Assembly (NCBI GenBank): GCA_024399495.1
Contig: JAKSNY010000009.1
Span: 1 to 64,000, forward strand
Direction of reading: 5' to 3'
Length of the DNA stretch: 64,000 bases
From: Paludibacteraceae bacterium
GTDB lineage: Bacteria > Bacteroidota > Bacteroidia > Bacteroidales > Paludibacteraceae
Position 1 is the first letter of the stretch. Each line of letters begins with the position of its first letter. The translations under genes and the position numbers were made by a program. This document shows positions 27,124 through 35,821 of the stretch, piece after piece. The notes below the pieces were generated by a model, which worked only from the letters and a program-made list of their open reading frames with translations, did not search any database and was not told the DNA's origin.

Positions 27124-27394
27124 TGGGTCTTGTTTTTCTTTGTTTGCATTTGCGCACAATCCCCTTGCCAAGGGACATGCCTAATTTGAATAGAGTGGGT
27201 TTTGACAATAAGGAGGGTATTGACAAAATGCCTGCTCCTGCATTTTTTATCAGTGATAAAGGAGAAAATTTTTTACGGACGTGACTTTTTGCCACAACAT
27301 ACGAGTTTCTGACTTTAATCTCACGTTTCTCCACAAGGTTTGCAAGTCTTAGTTTTTCCGCTCGCAAATCCTCCAAACTGTTAATCTTTTTCAT
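27113..27394 (-). CDS. small basic protein of the YtxH-holin-X cluster
   Basis: I do not know a named family. The 93-residue protein is very basic, with an N-terminal helix (LEDLRAEKLRLANLVEKREIKVRNSY) and a hydrophobic GAGILSIPSLLSKPTLFKLGMSLGKGI segment. Proteins of this type commonly follow YtxH and phage-holin-X genes in Bacteroidota. Its ATG lies 14 bases inside the end of the holin-X gene, so the two overlap. Confidence 0.65.
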   Translation of the reverse strand: MKKINSLEDLRAEKLRLANLVEKREIKVRNSYVVAKSHVRKKFSPLSLIKNAGAGILSIPSLLSKPTLFKLGMSLGKGIVRKCKQRKTRPIGL

Positions 27395-27728
27395 CTTCTT
27401 TAAAAAGGATATTGCTTAACGATTTTATTAGCGGATTTAAAATCCATTGCTTGCGAAAAATCAAAACCAATATTGTAAGGGTGACAAATAGACCCCCTAC
27501 GATACAAAAGCCTATCGACATGCCTCCCAAAACACCTTTTAGAGCATATACAGAGGCAAGTGAGAAATAAGTAAGTGCCACAAGCATTAAGACCACCGCT
27601 ATAATCACAACCACAAACAGCGTGAGTATCAGCGATAGTTTCTCAAGTAAATTTAATTTTAGCAATTCAAATTTTAGAGAGGCATATTCTTTTGCTTCGT
27701 CTAAAAGTTTTTGATATTCTTGATCCAT
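27381..27728 (-). CDS. holin-X (phage_holin_3_6) family membrane protein
   Basis: The 115-residue protein has an amphipathic N-terminus (EAKEYASLKFELLKLNLLEKLSLI) and two transmembrane segments (about 34-58 and 72-94). This is the Actinobacteria-type holin-X/DUF1469 pattern; despite the name, most members are chromosomal envelope proteins of unknown role. There is no other phage gene nearby. It is coupled to YtxH upstream (14-bp gap) and overlaps the 93-aa gene downstream. Confidence 0.8.
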   Translation of the reverse strand: MDQEYQKLLDEAKEYASLKFELLKLNLLEKLSLILTLFVVVIIAVVLMLVALTYFSLASVYALKGVLGGMSIGFCIVGGLFVTLTILVLIFRKQWILNPLIKSLSNILFKEDEKD

Positions 27729-27742
27729 AAAATAGCTTGCAG

Positions 27743-28009
27743 TTAGTCTTTGTCTTCCTCTTCTTTATCTTGCTCTTTAAGAGACTCGTCAATAGCCACC
27801 TCTATGTCAGATAAGTCTGCAAAATCATTGATTTTAGTCTTGACGCTATTAATGATAGCCTCGAATTTATCTTTAGAGATACCTTTCTCCTCTAACAGAG
27901 AAATAATCTTTGCTCTTGTCTTATCTCCTTTTTCCGGAGCCAACAATATACCTGCTACTGCACCTGCGGCTACGCCTGCAAGAAATGCTACAATGCTTGA
28001 TGCCTTCAT
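27743..28009 (-). CDS. YtxH domain protein
   Basis: The 88-residue protein has a Gly/Ala-rich N-terminal segment, SSIVAFLAGVAAGAVAGILLAPEKGDKTR, which is the YtxH signature (a membrane-attached glycine-zipper-like helix). An acidic helical tail follows. YtxH proteins are linked to stress responses, but the mechanism is unknown. It is the first gene of the operon with RelA/SpoT. A TTGAAAG repeat lies in its leader. Confidence 0.82.
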   Translation of the reverse strand: MKASSIVAFLAGVAAGAVAGILLAPEKGDKTRAKIISLLEEKGISKDKFEAIINSVKTKINDFADLSDIEVAIDESLKEQDKEEEDKD

Positions 28010-28016
28010 AATTGAT

Positions 28017-28039
28017 AGTTAAAAGTTGAAAGTGAGTTG
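28017..28039 (-). repeat. TTGAAAG-type repeat in the YtxH leader
   Basis: AGTTAAAAGTTGAAAGTGAG lies between the promoter and the ATG of the ytxH gene. It is in the same orientation relative to the gene as the copy before DUF975. Confidence 0.75.
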
Positions 28040-28057
28040 TTTACTTTATATTAGATA

Positions 28058-28088
28058 CAAAGGTAATAAATAATATTGAAATCACAAA
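28058..28088 (-). promoter_or_regulatory. promoter of the YtxH-RelA/SpoT operon
   Basis: On the minus strand TTTG (28088-28085), a 19-base spacer and TACCTTTG (28065-28058) match the consensus. The -33 element lies inside the end of the acyltransferase gene. Confidence 0.75.
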
Positions 28089-29416
28089 GTTTTAGTCAGT
28101 AAATTGTCCAATTCAGTCCATAATAGAGTCCTCTTTTTTGCTATTTCTGTAACCGTAGGCTTCTTTGACGGCATTTTAGACCCGATGAGGGATATAAGTT
28201 TCCTTGCCTGATTATAGTAGTCCCAGCAGAAAACAAGCATCCACGGACTGAGAATCAATTTTATTATAGCATTAAGTATGCCAAAAATGAATATATCAAC
28301 TATAAAAGCCACAATATATGCTAACGGCATAGTAATAAGTGAACTTAAAATAATGTTTATGCCACCTCTGTACATTGTGAATTTCTCTCCAATACGGTCA
28401 AATTTTCCATATAGTGTGTATGGGGCTAAAAAGACAATGAGGTTGGGAATAAGGAAAAACAGGAATAAGGGGAGTAAGAATATCAGCAATAAGGCATCGC
28501 ATAAAAGCCAACCGGCAGAGTCCTTGTTGGTGAAAATCCAATCACGCAACCCTGCATCTAATGTTTTTTGCTTTAGTTCCAAGCCCTTTTTGTAGATTTC
28601 ATTATCGGTATCTGCCGATTCCGCTAATTTGGCTGTAAATTCTTGGTCAGCCTTTAGTTTTTGACTCAGAACCCGATAATCCAATCCTTTTAATGTGGCG
28701 TATCTTATGCCGTATGTGTTACGCAGATAGTCTATAGCCTCGTAGTTCTCTGCATCGGGTATGTCAAGCATAACACTGAGCAGAGCGTTGCGTACAGCCT
28801 CATTAACCTGTCTTTGGGCGGTGCGTGGTTTGGTTTTGTAAAGCTCATAATAGGGGCTGAGGCTTATGGCAGGGGCTATGTTTACAAGCAGGGAGTGGCG
28901 GAAACGATGGTAGTTATCATAGTGCAGACCTACAGGCAGAATCTTAACATCTTTCTCAAAGTTCTGCTTTTCTGCAGCGGCAAAAGCCATTCTTAGATAA
29001 CCCAATGAGAACTCCCCTAAAAACCGTGATGTTTGATTTGTGGCTTCGGGGAATATGCCAACGCTCTCACCGTTAAAGATTTTATCCTCAACCGATGCAA
29101 ACTCATCGTAGTTCTTGCTGAGACTCTCCTCTCCGTCTGTACGCATACGGTAGGCAGGTATAACATGAATGGAACGGAAAAACTTGTTTGCCAACTTATT
29201 GCGGAACAAGGCACCATGAGCAAACAGATTTACAGCCCTATCGGGGAACGCAAATTCCAGTGCCAAAGGGTCGTTTATAGCATTCTGATGATTTGCTACA
29301 ATTATAGTAGCCTCACTCTTATCAGGAATGTTCTCCTTCCCCTGTATTTCAATCTTACGGTAATAGATATGGTTGTGAATGAACTGAATGTAGTGATATA
29401 AAAATCTGAAATTCAT
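28082..29416 (-). CDS. glycerol-3-phosphate/1-acylglycerol-phosphate acyltransferase-like protein
   Basis: The 444-residue protein has a PlsC-type N-terminal domain. The acceptor motif is ANHQNAINDPLA (His-x5-Asp, the spacing seen in a eukaryote-like subgroup rather than the usual HX4D). FPEATNQTS stands in the place of the FPEGT motif. The C-terminal half has three to four transmembrane helices (about 300-400). It probably acylates a glycerophosphate in phospholipid synthesis. It diverges from dsbD, with a TATCTTTG -7 box at 29447-29440. Confidence 0.78.
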   Translation of the reverse strand: MNFRFLYHYIQFIHNHIYYRKIEIQGKENIPDKSEATIIVANHQNAINDPLALEFAFPDRAVNLFAHGALFRNKLANKFFRSIHVIPAYRMRTDGEESLSKNYDEFASVEDKIFNGESVGIFPEATNQTSRFLGEFSLGYLRMAFAAAEKQNFEKDVKILPVGLHYDNYHRFRHSLLVNIAPAISLSPYYELYKTKPRTAQRQVNEAVRNALLSVMLDIPDAENYEAIDYLRNTYGIRYATLKGLDYRVLSQKLKADQEFTAKLAESADTDNEIYKKGLELKQKTLDAGLRDWIFTNKDSAGWLLCDALLLIFLLPLFLFFLIPNLIVFLAPYTLYGKFDRIGEKFTMYRGGINIILSSLITMPLAYIVAFIVDIFIFGILNAIIKLILSPWMLVFCWDYYNQARKLISLIGSKMPSKKPTVTEIAKKRTLLWTELDNLLTKTL

Positions 29417-29439
29417 AGTGCACGTAAGTTAAATTTTTA

Positions 29440-29468
29440 CAAAGATACAAAAATTTTGCGTACCTTTG
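29440..29468. promoter_or_regulatory. divergent -7 boxes of the acyltransferase and dsbD genes
   Basis: TATCTTTG on the minus strand (29447-29440) and TACCTTTG on the + strand (29461-29468) lie in the 70-bp gap. Both fit TAnnTTTG; the -33 parts are weak. Confidence 0.6.
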
Positions 29469-29486
29469 TAACCGAACTGTGAATTT

Positions 29487-31361
29487 ATGAAAAGGATAGT
29501 GCTGATATTGACGCTATTTATATCATCTGTGATTGCATATTCACAGATATCGGCATCATTTCTGTCTAACGGTACTCAGATGGGGGCTATAGGCGGTGCC
29601 ATGCAGAATCCTGTAAGTTGGGAGGCTTCTGTTTCCGCTACAGATGGTACCCCGATGTTAACGCTCACAGCCACCATAGACGATGGTTGGCATCTCTACT
29701 CCCAAAATCATAAGGGTACAGCCTTGCCTTTGGTAATATCACTACAGCCGTCAGAATGCTATAAACCGCTACAACAGAAATTTACAGAAATCCCTGAACC
29801 CACAGAGCATTATGACGATTTTCTTAATGAGACAGAACTGTACCACAGTGGTGTTGTCACTTATCAAATGCCACTTCAAGCACTTTGCGACACCACAGTT
29901 CAACTGAATATAAGCGTAGAGGGTCAGGCTTGCATAGACGGTGCATGCGTTCCTGTTGAAACCCAACTCACTGTCCATTGCTCGCTGTCCGTCATAGAGG
30001 GTCAAGGATCAGGGGACAAGGGTCAAGGAGAATCTTTGTGGTGGTTCTTCCTTATTGCATTTGCAGGCGGACTGCTTGGTATTCTGACACCTTGCGTATT
30101 CCCTATGATACCTATGACCGTCTCATATTTTATGAAACATGGAGGCAGACGGCAGGCATTCTTCTACGGATTCTCAATAGTGTTTATATACGTGGTGGTG
30201 GGTATAGTCCTATCTGCATTGTTCGGGCAAGGTTTTGCGAACGATGTAAGCACCCATTGGATTCCTAATGTATTGTTCACCGTAATATTTATAGTATTTG
30301 CCATATCGCTGTTAGGTTATTTTGAAATACAGTTGCCACAGAGTTGGGTTAACGGCTCTGCCAAAAACGAGGAGAGAGCAGGGTATATAGGCACATTCTT
30401 TATGGCACTTACCCTTGTGTTGGTGTCGTTCTCATGTACACTTCCAATAGCAGGGGCGGTGGCATTGGGTGCAGCAAACGGAACGTGGCTTAAACCAATA
30501 ATAGGCATGCTTGGCTTCTCACTTGCATTTGCATTGCCGTTCACACTGTTTGCCGTATTTCCGCAGTGGCTTAATAAACTGCCTAAATCAGGTGGGTGGA
30601 TGGCTGCCTTGAAAGTCACCCTTGCCATAGTGGAGCTTGCCTTTGCATTTAAGTTTTTAAGTGTGGCGGATCAGGCATATCATTGGAACATACTTTCAAG
30701 AGATATATTCCTGATTATATGGATTTTACTATTTATAGTGCTTGCCCTATATATGTTTGGACTTATAAAATTCCCTGTAGATGGTGACGGCAGACCAAGA
30801 CGTACAAAAGGAAGAACATCTGTGGGTATAGTGAGCCTGCTGTTTGTGGTTTATATGGTGCCAGGGTTATGGGGTGCTCCGCTTAATGCAATAAGCGGTT
30901 GGTTGCCGCCTATGAACACACAGCACTTTATAGATTCTCCGGAGTGGGAGAGTGGTGCCGTTATGGACTACGATGAGGCTATGGCTAAAGGCAAGGCAGA
31001 GGGTAAGGACGTGCTTGTAATGTTTACAGGCTACGGCTGTGTAAATTGCCGTAAGATGGAGCAGAAAGTGCTTGCTGCTGAGAATGTCACCAAACTTATG
31101 AAAGAGAATTTCATAGTATGTACGCTCTATGTTGATGATAAGGTTACGGCACTCGATGAGCCATACGTTACATCGGGTGGTGACACCATTACACTGCTTG
31201 GAGATAAGAACAAATATATACAAAAAGTGTTCTTTAACCAAAATGCACAGCCTTGCCATTACATAATTAACCCCGATGATGGGTCTGTAGTGGCAGGACC
31301 TATGTTCTATGAGACCGATGTTGATATTTATTTGAATTTTTTAAACACTAAGATAAGGTAA
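29487..31361 (+). CDS. dsbD: thiol:disulfide interchange protein DsbD
   Basis: The protein carries electrons from cytoplasmic thioredoxin to periplasmic thiol proteins. The 624 residues comprise a signal peptide (about 1-20), an N-terminal immunoglobulin-like domain with Cys149 and Cys154 (QACIDGACVP), eight hydrophobic segments with the CVFPMIPM motif (Cys203), and a C-terminal thioredoxin domain with CVNC (518-521). The joint between the first two domains (172-181, GQGSGDKGQG) is encoded by a GGGTCAA-type repeat matching a distant intergenic copy at 30 of 31 bases. yicC starts 1 base after the stop. Confidence 0.93.
   Translation: MKRIVLILTLFISSVIAYSQISASFLSNGTQMGAIGGAMQNPVSWEASVSATDGTPMLTLTATIDDGWHLYSQNHKGTALPLVISLQPSECYKPLQQKFTEIPEPTEHYDDFLNETELYHSGVVTYQMPLQALCDTTVQLNISVEGQACIDGACVPVETQLTVHCSLSVIEGQGSGDKGQGESLWWFFLIAFAGGLLGILTPCVFPMIPMTVSYFMKHGGRRQAFFYGFSIVFIYVVVGIVLSALFGQGFANDVSTHWIPNVLFTVIFIVFAISLLGYFEIQLPQSWVNGSAKNEERAGYIGTFFMALTLVLVSFSCTLPIAGAVALGAANGTWLKPIIGMLGFSLAFALPFTLFAVFPQWLNKLPKSGGWMAALKVTLAIVELAFAFKFLSVADQAYHWNILSRDIFLIIWILLFIVLALYMFGLIKFPVDGDGRPRRTKGRTSVGIVSLLFVVYMVPGLWGAPLNAISGWLPPMNTQHFIDSPEWESGAVMDYDEAMAKGKAEGKDVLVMFTGYGCVNCRKMEQKVLAAENVTKLMKENFIVCTLYVDDKVTALDEPYVTSGGDTITLLGDKNKYIQKVFFNQNAQPCHYIINPDDGSVVAGPMFYETDVDIYLNFLNTKIR
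29998..30028 (+). repeat. GGGTCAA-type repeat inside the dsbD coding sequence
   Basis: These 31 bases differ from 6116-6146 at one position. They are read in frame as GQGSGDKGQG in the linker between the periplasmic and membrane domains of DsbD. Confidence 0.9.
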
Positions 31362-31362
31362 C

Positions 31363-32238
31363 ATGTTACAGTCTATGACGGGATACGGCAAATGCGTAGT
31401 CCCATTTGCAAACAAGAAGATTATTGCAGAGATTAAGTCGCTTAACAGCAAGCAGATAGATATATCTACAAGAGTGCAGAACATATTTAAGGAAAAGGAG
31501 ATTGATATCCGTACTCTTATATCAGAGCGGCTGGAGCATGGCAAGGTGGATTTCTCACTATATTTTGATGATGCAGGGCAGAGTGACTGTGCTAAAATAA
31601 ATGCAGACGCTTTCCGCACATATAAAGAGTCTCTATCAGTTTTGGCAAAAGAGAATGGCATAGCGGAACCACAAGATTGGTTCAATGTACTGTTACGCCT
31701 GCCCGATGTTATGAAAACAGAGAGTGCGGAGCTTACAGACGATGAGTGGAGTGAGGCACGAAAGGCTATAGACGGTGCCATAGAGCAATTACAGGAGTTC
31801 CGCAAGCAGGAGGGAGCAGGGCTTGAGAAATTCTTTACAGGCAAACTTGACAACATAGCGGCTCTGCTTGCAGAGGTGCCGCAATATGAGCGTGCAAGAA
31901 TAGATAAAATAAAGGCACGTCTTGAGGATAACCTGAAGGAGATAGATGATAAGATTAAGTTTGACCCAAACCGTTTGGAGCAGGAACTTATTTTCTATAT
32001 AGAGAAACTTGACATCAGTGAGGAGAAACAGCGTCTTACAAACCATATAAAGTATTTCCGTGAGGTTATGGCAAATGAGCATGGACAAGGTAAGAAATTA
32101 GGGTTCATAGCACAGGAGATGGGGCGTGAGATAAACACTCTCGGCTCCAAATCAAACCACTCAGAGATGCAGATTATAGTGGTAAAGATGAAAGATGAAC
32201 TTGAACAAATTAAAGAACAGGTTTTAAATGTTTTATAA
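31363..32238 (+). CDS. YicC family endoribonuclease-like protein
   Basis: The 291-residue protein starts with LQSMTGYGK and ends with REINTLGSKSNHSEMQIIVVKMKDELEQIKEQVLN, the N- and C-terminal signatures of the YicC family. E. coli YicC is an endoribonuclease or RNase adaptor. It is placed between dsbD and gmk; the yicC-gmk order is common in bacteria. Confidence 0.9.
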   Translation: MLQSMTGYGKCVVPFANKKIIAEIKSLNSKQIDISTRVQNIFKEKEIDIRTLISERLEHGKVDFSLYFDDAGQSDCAKINADAFRTYKESLSVLAKENGIAEPQDWFNVLLRLPDVMKTESAELTDDEWSEARKAIDGAIEQLQEFRKQEGAGLEKFFTGKLDNIAALLAEVPQYERARIDKIKARLEDNLKEIDDKIKFDPNRLEQELIFYIEKLDISEEKQRLTNHIKYFREVMANEHGQGKKLGFIAQEMGREINTLGSKSNHSEMQIIVVKMKDELEQIKEQVLNVL

Positions 32239-32255
32239 TCGGTGCTTACGGTATC

Positions 32256-32295
32256 GCATCAACGAATCACCGCATCACCGCATCACCGCATCACC
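32256..32295 (+). repeat. GCATCACC tandem repeat in the gmk leader
   Basis: About five 8-bp units (first ones degenerate, then three near-perfect GCATCACC) fill the spacer between the yicC stop and the gmk ATG at 32305. Confidence 0.85.
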
Positions 32296-32304
32296 AATAA
32301 AATT

Positions 32305-32868
32305 ATGTCCAAACTAATAATATTCTCCGCCCCGTCAGGTTCCGGCAAAAGCACCATAATAGGTAAACTGCTGGAGCAGAATCTTGGTATGGAATTTTCC
32401 ATAAGTGCCACAAGCCGTAGCCCACGTGGAAGTGAGAAGAATGGGGTGGAGTACTATTTTCTGAGTGCCGATGAGTTTAAGGCTAAGATAGCATCGGGTG
32501 AGTTTGTGGAGTATGAGGAGGTGTATAAAGACCGTTTTTACGGCACGCTTAAAAGCGAAATCCAGCGTATAGGGGCTAAAGGTAATGCCACAGTGTTTGA
32601 TGTGGATGTAAAGGGGGGCTTGAATATCAAGAAACAGTACGGTACTGATGCCCTCACCATTTTTATTATGCCACCAAGCATAGAAGAACTACGCAGACGT
32701 TTGGAAGGGCGTGGCACTGATGCCCCCGATGTTATAGAACAACGTCTGAAAAAAGCGGAGTACGAGATTAGTTTCGCACCACAGTTTGATAAGGTTATAG
32801 TAAATGATAACTTGCAGAAAGCCACAGAAGAAGCAGGAAGAGTTGTCCGCAGTTTTCTGGACAGGTGA
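32305..32868 (+). CDS. gmk: guanylate kinase
   Basis: The enzyme phosphorylates GMP to GDP. The P-loop APSGSGKST is at 9-17, and the GMP-binding region has SRSPRGSEKNGVEYYF and EYEEVY. An upstream TTG (32242) would translate the GCATCACC repeat as a 21-residue leader; the ATG at 32305 gives the normal 187-residue length. Confidence 0.93.
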   Translation: MSKLIIFSAPSGSGKSTIIGKLLEQNLGMEFSISATSRSPRGSEKNGVEYYFLSADEFKAKIASGEFVEYEEVYKDRFYGTLKSEIQRIGAKGNATVFDVDVKGGLNIKKQYGTDALTIFIMPPSIEELRRRLEGRGTDAPDVIEQRLKKAEYEISFAPQFDKVIVNDNLQKATEEAGRVVRSFLDR

Positions 32869-32899
32869 TATGCCTGCTCAGGACAAATGGATGGGTGAG

Positions 32900-33436
32900 A
32901 TGAATGCCTCAATAAAGAGAGTTGGGTTGTTGGGAGGCTCGTTCAATCCTATTCACTATGGTCATACAGGGCTTGCTAACTACGTACTTGAAAATACAGA
33001 TATTCAGCAGATTTGGTTGATGGTATCGCCACAGAATCCCCTAAAGAGGCGTGCAGACCTGATGCCTGATGATGTGCGTCTCTCACTTGCACGTAAGGCC
33101 GTGGCATCTATGCCAAACATTAAGGTTTGTGATATAGAGATGCAGCTACCTATTCCATCATATACTGTTAATACACTTGCTGTGTTGCGTCAGATGTATC
33201 CTAATGTGGATTTTACACTTATTATAGGCTCTGATAATGTGTTGTGTTTTAATAAGTGGTATAAATATCAGGAAATTTTAGATAAGCACAGAGTGATGGT
33301 TTATCCACGTCCGGGATATGATGCCACAGAGTTAATAAGTACCAAATATCCCTCTATGATGCTTATTGATGCACCGCAATTCAATATTTCATCCACTGAA
33401 ATTAGGGAAGGTAAGGCGGAATCCTCAATTATTTGA
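32900..33436 (+). CDS. nadD: nicotinate-nucleotide adenylyltransferase, short C-terminus
   Basis: The enzyme adenylates nicotinate mononucleotide to NaAD. GGSFNPIHYGHTGLA (nucleotide-binding HxGH), SPQNPLK, IIGSDN and ISSTEIRE are visible. Starts at 32870 (1 base behind the gmk stop), 32891 and 32900 are all possible; 32900 gives the usual distance to GGSF. The protein ends soon after ISSTEIREGK, whereas family members normally continue about 15 residues (IRYFLHPEV-like). The end overlaps the convergent ABC permease gene by 12 bp, so the tail seems lost or replaced. Confidence 0.88.
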   Translation: MNASIKRVGLLGGSFNPIHYGHTGLANYVLENTDIQQIWLMVSPQNPLKRRADLMPDDVRLSLARKAVASMPNIKVCDIEMQLPIPSYTVNTLAVLRQMYPNVDFTLIIGSDNVLCFNKWYKYQEILDKHRVMVYPRPGYDATELISTKYPSMMLIDAPQFNISSTEIREGKAESSII

Positions 33437-34648
33437 AGATAGTGATTTTGGGTCTTTGCGGAAAATTATAACCATTTGTATTACCGCCAGCACAAAATAG
33501 AATGCCGTAAGTATCCACAATGCGTTAAACTCTTTAGCAACTTGAGACATAGTGGCACCCATAGAGTTCAGATGCAGGTATCCGTGCAGGCTCCATGTAG
33601 TTGGAAAGAAATATGACAGATGTCTCCAAGCCTCCGGAATACAGACTTGAGGCCAAGATACGCCTGCAATGAACAGGAATATAAGAGATGTAGGAAGCAG
33701 TACCACCATACCAGTCTCTCTGTTTCTAAGGAAACCAGCCACAAATAAGGAGAAGAATATGGTTGATAGAAGCATAGGAACTATAAATATTATAAGATTC
33801 TTTACATCTCCAATATGGGGTATGTTCCCAAATATTCTTGGAACCAATATAAGGTCTATGCAACTTAATCCAATGTAAATTATAAAGAATCCAAGTGCCA
33901 TGCCTAAATTCACCTGTAAAGAATTGGACCACTTGTTATTTGAAACCTTATAAAGGCGTTTCTCCTCACGTAGCGTGCCCATAAGCATGCAAGCACCTAA
34001 GAATAGTGTCTGTAGGATAATAAGTACAAGCACAGGCGGAATCAGGAATGAGGCATAGCCGTCTATCGGGTTATATAGTTTTGTCTCCTCATATTGAGAC
34101 CCTTGTATAAATTCATTTATCATCTCATCGCCTATACCTAAAGCACTCATACGCTGTCTCTGTACCAAGTGCATCTCATCGAGCATAACCATACTTGATG
34201 ATAACAGTATATTCTTCATATAGAGGAATGTGGACATATCGCAATATACAGATATGTGAGCCTGACCTCTAACCCCTTCCAGATTGTCTGAGTAGTCCCT
34301 TGGAAAATACATTATACCATGTACCTTTTGGTCTTGCAACAGTTGCTCCGCTTCTGCCATAGAGGTACAGCGGTACGCTATGTCAACATCGTGTGAGGCA
34401 TCAACCTTGCGTAAGAATCTTTTACTCTGCTGACTACCCGATAAATCAACCACAGCGATAGGCACCTCTTTAAGTGTGTTTTCCCAGCAAAGCCCTTCAT
34501 AAAGGAACGGATATACAAGCCCTGCTACAAAGAAGATGGACAGTACCCCTGGGTCATGGAAAACCTCCACTATTAGTTTTGAAGCCACCTCCCAGATATT
34601 AAGCATTACCTGTCTGCAACTTTTCAATATGTTTTTAAAAACACTCAT
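33425..34648 (-). CDS. ABC-2 type transporter permease (second of two)
   Basis: The 407-residue protein has an N-terminal transmembrane helix, a large extracytoplasmic domain (about 50-190) and five C-terminal helices (about 200-395), the ABC2_membrane_3 (YhhJ/YbhR-like) layout. It is the last gene of the operon TolC-HlyD-permease-permease. Its ATG overlaps the stop of the first permease by one base (TAATG). No ATP-binding subunit is encoded in the operon. Confidence 0.87.
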   Translation of the reverse strand: MSVFKNILKSCRQVMLNIWEVASKLIVEVFHDPGVLSIFFVAGLVYPFLYEGLCWENTLKEVPIAVVDLSGSQQSKRFLRKVDASHDVDIAYRCTSMAEAEQLLQDQKVHGIMYFPRDYSDNLEGVRGQAHISVYCDMSTFLYMKNILLSSSMVMLDEMHLVQRQRMSALGIGDEMINEFIQGSQYEETKLYNPIDGYASFLIPPVLVLIILQTLFLGACMLMGTLREEKRLYKVSNNKWSNSLQVNLGMALGFFIIYIGLSCIDLILVPRIFGNIPHIGDVKNLIIFIVPMLLSTIFFSLFVAGFLRNRETGMVVLLPTSLIFLFIAGVSWPQVCIPEAWRHLSYFFPTTWSLHGYLHLNSMGATMSQVAKEFNALWILTAFYFVLAVIQMVIIFRKDPKSLSSNN

Positions 34649-35820
34649 TATTTGGGAGAATAATTAAGATTTACGGCGGCGTAGCGTAACCTTTCAACTA
34701 TAAATAGCTGAGGAATCAGCGCAAGCAACATCCATATTATAGGTAGAATTGTATTTTCTATAGGCCCGTTAAGCAACGCCTCATTTGCATATATATGGTA
34801 ATAATGCCCTAATGGGAACAGCCAAGTAAGAGCCCTGAATGCAGGTAGCATAGCCATAGGCGGATATGTGAATCCCGACATTGAGAAAGCGAGCATTCCG
34901 TATAAAGCACCAATACTTAATGCTGTACGCACAGTTGGTATAAGACCTATAAACAGCACCGCAATAGCCTGCATGGCACAAACATATACAAGCATAGCAA
35001 GACTCATAAGTAAGAATGAGCCTGCAACAGGTAAATCCATTACCTCAAACAATAACATATTACAGCATATACCTAATGCCAAATAGATTAGATTGTATGG
35101 TAATAACTTACCTATCAATGCCACAGGCATAGAACCGCCGGCAATCTCAAGCCACTCTCTTGATGTCTTATCCTTTAACTCCAATCCTATGGAGAATATG
35201 GTGGTAGTAAGCACAATAAGACCTAATATGCCGGGTAGTATTGTACCTACCAGATAAATTGCATAGTTGGCTTTTGGGTTTCCTATTTGGTGGTTCTCCA
35301 TTACAATAGGCTGTATAAGGGTCATAGCCTGATCCTCTGTAAGACCTACCGCTGTAAAGACCTCTAATTGTAGGGCACCTGCCACCAGATTACACATGGT
35401 AAGCAGTTGCTTGTAAGCCATATTGGCACCTACTGTATAGGTGTTATTGGTATATACACTTAAAGTTGGTCTTCTAAGACCTGCAAGTTTATTGTAAAAG
35501 CCACGAGGGATAAGCATAAAACCATAAATATCACCACGTTGCAGCATATCACGTGCTTCTGAATAGGAGTTACATACCTTGGTTACTTGAACCATCTGCA
35601 TAGAGTTAAGTTGGTGAATAACGTTACGTGATGTGGTGGTCTTGTCCAAATCAACTACGGCAATAGGCATACGCTCAGGCACTCCCTTTTGCATAATGGT
35701 TGCAAAAAAGAAGCAGCATAGTAGCATTACAACAACTGTTGCAATCATGTACAATGGGCGTGAAAACATTATTGATGTCTCACGCTTTGCTACGTTCAGT
35801 ATGTCTTGGAAGAAACTCAA
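34648..35820 (-). CDS. ABC-2 type transporter permease (first of two)
   Basis: The 390-residue protein has the same layout as its neighbour: an N-terminal helix, an extracytoplasmic domain with IAVVDLDKTTTSRNVIHQLNSM, and five C-terminal helices. The frame starts with TTG (35820), 1 base behind the HlyD stop; no ATG occurs before residue 18, so TTG is probably used. The two permeases would form the heterodimeric membrane part of an exporter. Confidence 0.85.
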   Translation of the reverse strand: MSFFQDILNVAKRETSIMFSRPLYMIATVVVMLLCCFFFATIMQKGVPERMPIAVVDLDKTTTSRNVIHQLNSMQMVQVTKVCNSYSEARDMLQRGDIYGFMLIPRGFYNKLAGLRRPTLSVYTNNTYTVGANMAYKQLLTMCNLVAGALQLEVFTAVGLTEDQAMTLIQPIVMENHQIGNPKANYAIYLVGTILPGILGLIVLTTTIFSIGLELKDKTSREWLEIAGGSMPVALIGKLLPYNLIYLALGICCNMLLFEVMDLPVAGSFLLMSLAMLVYVCAMQAIAVLFIGLIPTVRTALSIGALYGMLAFSMSGFTYPPMAMLPAFRALTWLFPLGHYYHIYANEALLNGPIENTILPIIWMLLALIPQLFIVERLRYAAVNLNYSPK

Positions 35821-35821
35821 C

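Noticed and set aside
27381..28009. Prophage remnant because of a holin-type protein
   Set aside because: Holin-X proteins next to YtxH are ordinary chromosomal genes; no other phage gene is near.
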